From: CBFGTV01 sp965652145 | Lineage (GTDB): Bacteria; Bacillota; Clostridia; Peptostreptococcales; Natronincolaceae | DNA: 10,990 nt | Direction: 5' to 3' | NCBI GenBank assembly: GCA_965652145.1 | Contig: CBFGTV010000099.1 | Coordinates: forward strand, 1 to 10,990 | In this document: positions 7,683 through 10,990 of the stretch, in pieces | Layout: every line of letters starts with the position of its first letter | Position numbering within the stretch: the first letter of the stretch is position 1 | Translations under genes and position numbers: made by a program | The notes under the pieces: generated by a model | The model's database searches: none | Told to the model about the DNA's origin: nothing | Seen by the model: only the letters and a program-made list of their open reading frames with translations

Positions 7683-7712
7683 TTGACACTCTGAATAGAA
7701 AATTAATAGAAA
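7683..7712 (+). promoter_or_regulatory. Sigma-A-like promoter of the amidohydrolase gene
   Basis: A perfect TTGACA (7683-7688) is followed after 18 bases by TAGAAA (7707-7712), a 4-of-6 match to TATAAT. A start near 7719 would give a leader of about 55 bases. The -35 lies one base from the proposed -35 of the divergent gerA promoter. Confidence 0.45.
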
Positions 7713-7773
7713 AAGTACTGTTACGGGTTCTATGCATATGCTATCTTAAAGGTAAGGGAAGGGAGGCAGAAAA

Positions 7774-9405
7774 GTGAGAAAGCATTTTATTAATGGAAAT
7801 ATTATGACAATGGTTGAGGGTAAAAGGGCCGAGGCCTTTACTGTGGAAGGGGACAGGTTTCTAAAAGTAGGTACAACAAATGAAATATTAAAGGATAGGC
7901 AAGGGAATGATGAGATAGTTGATTTAAACGGTCAATGGGTATTGCCAGGCTTTAACGACAGTCATATGCATTTAATTAACTATGGACTTTCAAAAAGGAA
8001 GGTAGATCTGAGCCATTGCCGATCCCTTCAGGAGCTGGAGGAAACACTTAAAGCCCAGGCTTCTACAGAAGGGGGCTATTTTGGAGATTGGATTGTAGGC
8101 CATGGCTGGAACGAGGAGTCATTTAATGAGCCAACGCTGCCCACAGCAGATTTTTTAGATAAAATTAGTCAGGATTATCCTATATTTTTATCAAGGGCCT
8201 GTTATCACGTGGCGGCATTAAACAGCAAGGGCTTGGAAAGGGCTGGTATTCATAGTCAAACCCTTAACCCGGAGGGGGGAAAAATTGATCGCGATAGAAA
8301 TGGTACACGGCCCACGGGAATCCTTAGGGAAAATGCTATTTATATGGCCTATTCTAAAATCCCTGCCATTGATCAGGTCGGTCAGCTAAAAAGCATTATC
8401 CAATCGGCCCAGGAGGATGCCCTGAAATATGGCTTAACTTCAATTCAAACCGATGATTTTGCCCAGGCAGCCAATCATGACCTTGTGGTGCTGGCCTATC
8501 AGGAATTAGAAAGGGAAGGAAAGCTGAAAATCAGAATTAATCTTCAGATGCTTGCCCCCACTAAAGAGGCCCTAATGGAGCTTATTCGCCAGGGAATCTA
8601 TACTGGAAAGGGGAGTTCAATGCTGAAATTTGGCCCCATCAAAATATTGGCAGATGGTTCATTGGGCGGTAGAACCGCTGCTCTTCTGGAACCCTATGAA
8701 GGAGACCCTGAAAATCGTGGTATGCTTATTTACGAAACCCAAACCCTCAAGGAAATGATTGCACTGGCCCTTCAAAATCGATTACAGCCTGCAGTTCACG
8801 CCATTGGCGATGGGGCGATGGATCAATTGCTGAAGGTATACGATTCCCTCACCCATCTAAGCATAAAAAGAATGCGGCCTCGGCTGATACACTGCCAAAT
8901 AATCAATCATGATATAATCAAGAGAATGAAGGACTTGGGAGTGGTGGCCGATATACAGCCAGGATTTTTAACAACAGATTTAAAAATGATTGAATCGAGG
9001 ATTGGAAAGAAGCGTGCTAAGGAAAGCTATGGTTGGAAAAGCATGCTGAATCAGGGGGTAAGGGTAGCCGGCGGCTCTGATTGCCCCATTGAACCGATGA
9101 ATCCATTTTGGGGTGTTTTCGGTGCCGTTGCCAGAACCGACCATGAAGGAAAGCCTAAAGGGGGTTGGTACCCCGATGAGGCACTGACCTTGGAGGAGGC
9201 CATTGGTCTTTATACCATTGGTGCCAGCTATTGCACCTTTGAGGAAGAAATAAAGGGGAAAATCGCCCCCGGCTATTTGGCCGATTTTATTCTTGTGGGA
9301 AAACAGGATCTCAGTACAGCTACTGTCACTCAATTAAGGAATACGGTGGTGAACCAAACCTATGTGGGTGGAATTTGCCAATACCAAAGAACTGGTGCCT
9401 GTTAG
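7774..9405 (+). CDS. YtcJ-type metal-dependent amidohydrolase
   Basis: A 543-residue cytoplasmic amidohydrolase of the amidohydrolase_3 / YtcJ group (COG1574), full length. An N-terminal beta domain is followed by the metal-binding HxH in PGFNDSHMHL (His64, His66). The barrel continues with KFGPIKILADGSLGGRTA (285-302), AVHAIGDGAMDQ (340-351, His342), RLIHCQ (370-375, His373) and AGGSDCPIEPMNPF (432-445, Asp436). These are the expected metal and catalytic positions of the superfamily. The C-terminal part returns to the small beta domain (IKGKIAPGYLADFILVG, 493-509). The substrate of most YtcJ-like enzymes is not known, so a specific reaction is not claimed; hydrolysis of an amide or N-formyl-type bond is plausible. 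The GTG start has GGGAGG (7761-7766) 7 bases upstream. It is divergent from gerAA and ends before a large hairpin; it appears monocistronic. Confidence 0.93.
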   Translation: MRKHFINGNIMTMVEGKRAEAFTVEGDRFLKVGTTNEILKDRQGNDEIVDLNGQWVLPGFNDSHMHLINYGLSKRKVDLSHCRSLQELEETLKAQASTEGGYFGDWIVGHGWNEESFNEPTLPTADFLDKISQDYPIFLSRACYHVAALNSKGLERAGIHSQTLNPEGGKIDRDRNGTRPTGILRENAIYMAYSKIPAIDQVGQLKSIIQSAQEDALKYGLTSIQTDDFAQAANHDLVVLAYQELEREGKLKIRINLQMLAPTKEALMELIRQGIYTGKGSSMLKFGPIKILADGSLGGRTAALLEPYEGDPENRGMLIYETQTLKEMIALALQNRLQPAVHAIGDGAMDQLLKVYDSLTHLSIKRMRPRLIHCQIINHDIIKRMKDLGVVADIQPGFLTTDLKMIESRIGKKRAKESYGWKSMLNQGVRVAGGSDCPIEPMNPFWGVFGAVARTDHEGKPKGGWYPDEALTLEEAIGLYTIGASYCTFEEEIKGKIAPGYLADFILVGKQDLSTATVTQLRNTVVNQTYVGGICQYQRTGAC

Positions 9406-9414
9406 CAGCAGTTG

Positions 9415-9486
9415 ACCCTGGCCAAATTCTCCAAGATATAGCTTCCTTCTTCGCCTTACCTTGGAGAATTTGGCTCAGGCCTTTTC
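9415..9486 (+). terminator. Long perfect hairpin after the amidohydrolase gene
   Basis: GCCAAATTCTCCAAG (9421-9435) and CTTGGAGAATTTGGC (9460-9474) form a perfect 15-bp stem around a 24-base pyrimidine-rich loop. Flanking CCTG and CAGG can extend the stem past a one-base bulge. Only a short T run (CTTTTCC, 9481-9487) follows. It probably terminates the amidohydrolase transcript. No U run follows it on the minus strand, so it is not an obvious terminator for the convergent AlaX gene. Confidence 0.6.
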
Positions 9487-9527
9487 CTATCATTTAAGTG
9501 ACACAGTATGATAAAGCAGGATCACTT

Positions 9528-10745
9528 TTAACCTTTAATATATTCCTTTTTCAGCTTAAAGACCGCAGCCTCCATTAATCCTTCAAGATTAGAGATGAGG
9601 TTGCCGCCTCCCTGGGCTGTTATGGCATTTCCGCCGCCCTTGCCGTCAATCAAGGGAATGACCTCTTTAAATAATTGATTCATATCAAGCTTCAGCTCTT
9701 TACTTCGGGTAAAGATAATCTGAGCCCGCTCATTGACTGTTGCCAGTAAAATTACCGCCCGGGGCATTTGATTTAAGATGGAGGCCATGGTTTGGAGCTC
9801 CTTAATATCCTCCTTTAAAAAGATTTTAGAAACAATGAAATGGTTTTGATATGCTTCTGCATCGTGATAAAGTTCTTGGGCCCGATACTCCAAAAGCCGT
9901 CGCTTTTGCTGCTGAAAGGCTTTAGAAAGTGCTTTGTTGTCTGCTGACAGCCGTTCAACTGTAGCCTGTACCTCATCATCTCTGATGGAAAAAAGCCCTG
10001 CCAACGAATTAATTTGATCATGCTTCCACTGGTAATCCCTCAGGGCTCTTTGACCACAAAAAAATTCTATCCTTAAACCCTCCCGAAGCCTTTCCCAGCG
10101 TCTGATTTTAATCAGGCCGACTTCACCAGTGCTTTGGGGATGGGTACCGCCGCAGGGGGAGAAATCGTAGGAATCAATTTCCACAATTCTAATGTTTTCA
10201 GTTACCGAAGGGACTTTTCTAAGGGGTAATTTCTTTACTTCCTGAAAATCTGGATAGTGAAGCCTGACGGCAAGATTTTGGGTTATGAGTTTATTGGCCG
10301 TATTTTCAATGCGTTTAGCTTGATCCAGGGACAGGTCTGCTAAATCTAAATCAATTGTAACCAGCTCTTGCCCTAAGTGAAAGCCAACGGTGGCAGCTTT
10401 AAGCTCATCTTCGAAGACTGCTGAAAGCAGGTGCTGGCCCAGATGCTGCTGCATATGATCATGGCGTCTTTGCCAGTCTATACGACAGGGAACATTTTCA
10501 TGGGCAGAAGGAGGCTGATCAACAACATGATATAGGATATCATTTTCTTCAAAGACATAGCTTACCTGACTATTGCCAATATAGCCGGTGTCGGAAGGCT
10601 GGCCACCCCCCTCGGGGTAAAAGGCAGTTTGATCTAGTTGAACCAGGTAATAGTTCGGGTCTTTGGTATGGGGTGAAACGGATAAAATGGAACTGGTAAA
10701 TTCCCGTAAGTAAGAATTGTTTAAATAAAGCTTCTTGGTTGTCAT
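9528..10745 (-). CDS. alaX: Long AlaX-type alanyl-tRNA editing hydrolase
   Basis: A 405-residue free-standing relative of the editing half of alanyl-tRNA synthetase. The N-terminal domain shows AFYPEGGGQPSDTG (41-54). The zinc/active-site residues of the editing domain follow: HLGQH (His101, His105) and CGGTH (Cys198, His202). A coiled segment (about 255-295) leads to a C-terminal DHHA1-like domain ending in DGKGGGNAITAQGGG (367-381). The editing-plus-DHHA1 layout and length fit the long AlaX class. Such proteins hydrolyse Ser-tRNA(Ala) and/or Gly-tRNA(Ala) in the cytoplasm as a backup to AlaRS proofreading. All four zinc ligands are present, so it should be active. The ATG is preceded by GAGGTG (10751-10756). 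Only 35 bases separate it from the upstream same-strand gene, so the two may be co-transcribed. Confidence 0.92.
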   Translation of the reverse strand: MTTKKLYLNNSYLREFTSSILSVSPHTKDPNYYLVQLDQTAFYPEGGGQPSDTGYIGNSQVSYVFEENDILYHVVDQPPSAHENVPCRIDWQRRHDHMQQHLGQHLLSAVFEDELKAATVGFHLGQELVTIDLDLADLSLDQAKRIENTANKLITQNLAVRLHYPDFQEVKKLPLRKVPSVTENIRIVEIDSYDFSPCGGTHPQSTGEVGLIKIRRWERLREGLRIEFFCGQRALRDYQWKHDQINSLAGLFSIRDDEVQATVERLSADNKALSKAFQQQKRRLLEYRAQELYHDAEAYQNHFIVSKIFLKEDIKELQTMASILNQMPRAVILLATVNERAQIIFTRSKELKLDMNQLFKEVIPLIDGKGGGNAITAQGGGNLISNLEGLMEAAVFKLKKEYIKG

Positions 10746-10780
10746 CTTTTCACCTCATCATGTCTTTTGCTTCGATTATA

Positions 10781-10990
10781 TCACTCTTCCAGTAAAATTT
10801 GTAATATTCCTTTAAATTTATTTTTCGATAGATAAAATATTTCTCCTTTGGGTGTCATCAACCGGTAGTTTAAGTTATCTACACCGTAGAGCTTTTCAAC
10901 AGACCATTCTAAATCTTCAAGCAGGGCTGCCCGGGTTAAAAAGACCGTTTGGTTTACCTCTCCAATTATAAAGGTTTCGTATAGGCTGCT
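10781..10990 (-). CDS. 3' end of an unrecognised gene upstream of alaX
   Basis: An open frame runs in from the right edge of the window and ends at TGA (10781-10783), giving the last 69 residues of a protein whose start lies outside. It begins SSLYETFIIGEVNQTVF at the window edge and ends FKGILQILLEE. It contains mixed alpha/beta-looking sequence with no transmembrane segment and no motif I recognise. Amino acid composition looks like a real gene, the stop falls naturally 35 bases before the alaX ATG, and no terminator separates them. A shared transcript with alaX is likely. No function is assigned. Confidence 0.6.
   Translation of the reverse strand, partial: SSLYETFIIGEVNQTVFLTRAALLEDLEWSVEKLYGVDNLNYRLMTPKGEIFYLSKNKFKGILQILLEE

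Noticed and set aside
8980..9333. Open frame of 117 residues antisense to the amidohydrolase
   Set aside because: It lies wholly within a well-supported coding gene, shows no family features and has no proper translation start signal.
9484..9527. AAGTGA/TCACTT inverted repeat as a terminator for alaX
   Set aside because: Only a six-base arm with a loop of about 20 bases and no U run; too weak to call.

Overview
The window looks like chromosome from an anaerobic, endospore-forming member of the Bacillota, most likely class Clostridia. The evidence is a complete gerA-type spore germinant receptor operon, strong GGAGG-type ribosome binding sites, TTG and GTG starts, AT-leaning sequence, and a soluble multi-PAS histidine kinase with no response regulator beside it. 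Genus cannot be fixed from the sequence alone. I see no insertion sequences, phage genes, CRISPR repeats, tRNA or rRNA. No gene-free stretch exceeds 300 bases.

Layout: (1) 13-1089 (+), a two-halved P-loop NTPase of the PRK06851-like type, ending at a hairpin terminator. (2) 1355-3337 (+), a cytoplasmic histidine kinase with three PAS-like regions. (3) 3438-3788 (+), a small single-domain cupin behind what looks like a class II Crp/Fnr-activated promoter. (4) A shared two-way terminator, then the minus-strand operon gerAA-gerAB-gerAC (7624 down to 3869) with overlapping genes. (5) 7774-9405 (+), a YtcJ-type amidohydrolase divergent from gerAA; the two promoters sit back to back in the 149-bp gap. 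(6) 9528-10745 (-), a long AlaX-type alanyl-tRNA editing hydrolase, preceded at the window edge by the 3' end of an unrecognised gene (10781-10990, -).

Functional links: the three Ger proteins form one inner-membrane receptor complex that senses nutrients in the dormant spore, and a sigma-G-like promoter fits forespore expression. The orphan kinase resembles clostridial kinases that can feed Spo0A, so a sporulation role is possible but only inferred. The NTPase, cupin, amidohydrolase and AlaX are probably independent units. I found no convincing new multi-gene system. The most useful leads are regulatory (the Crp/Fnr-type promoter and the divergent sigma-G-like promoter) and structural (a lost second P-loop and a long gerAA/gerAB overlap).
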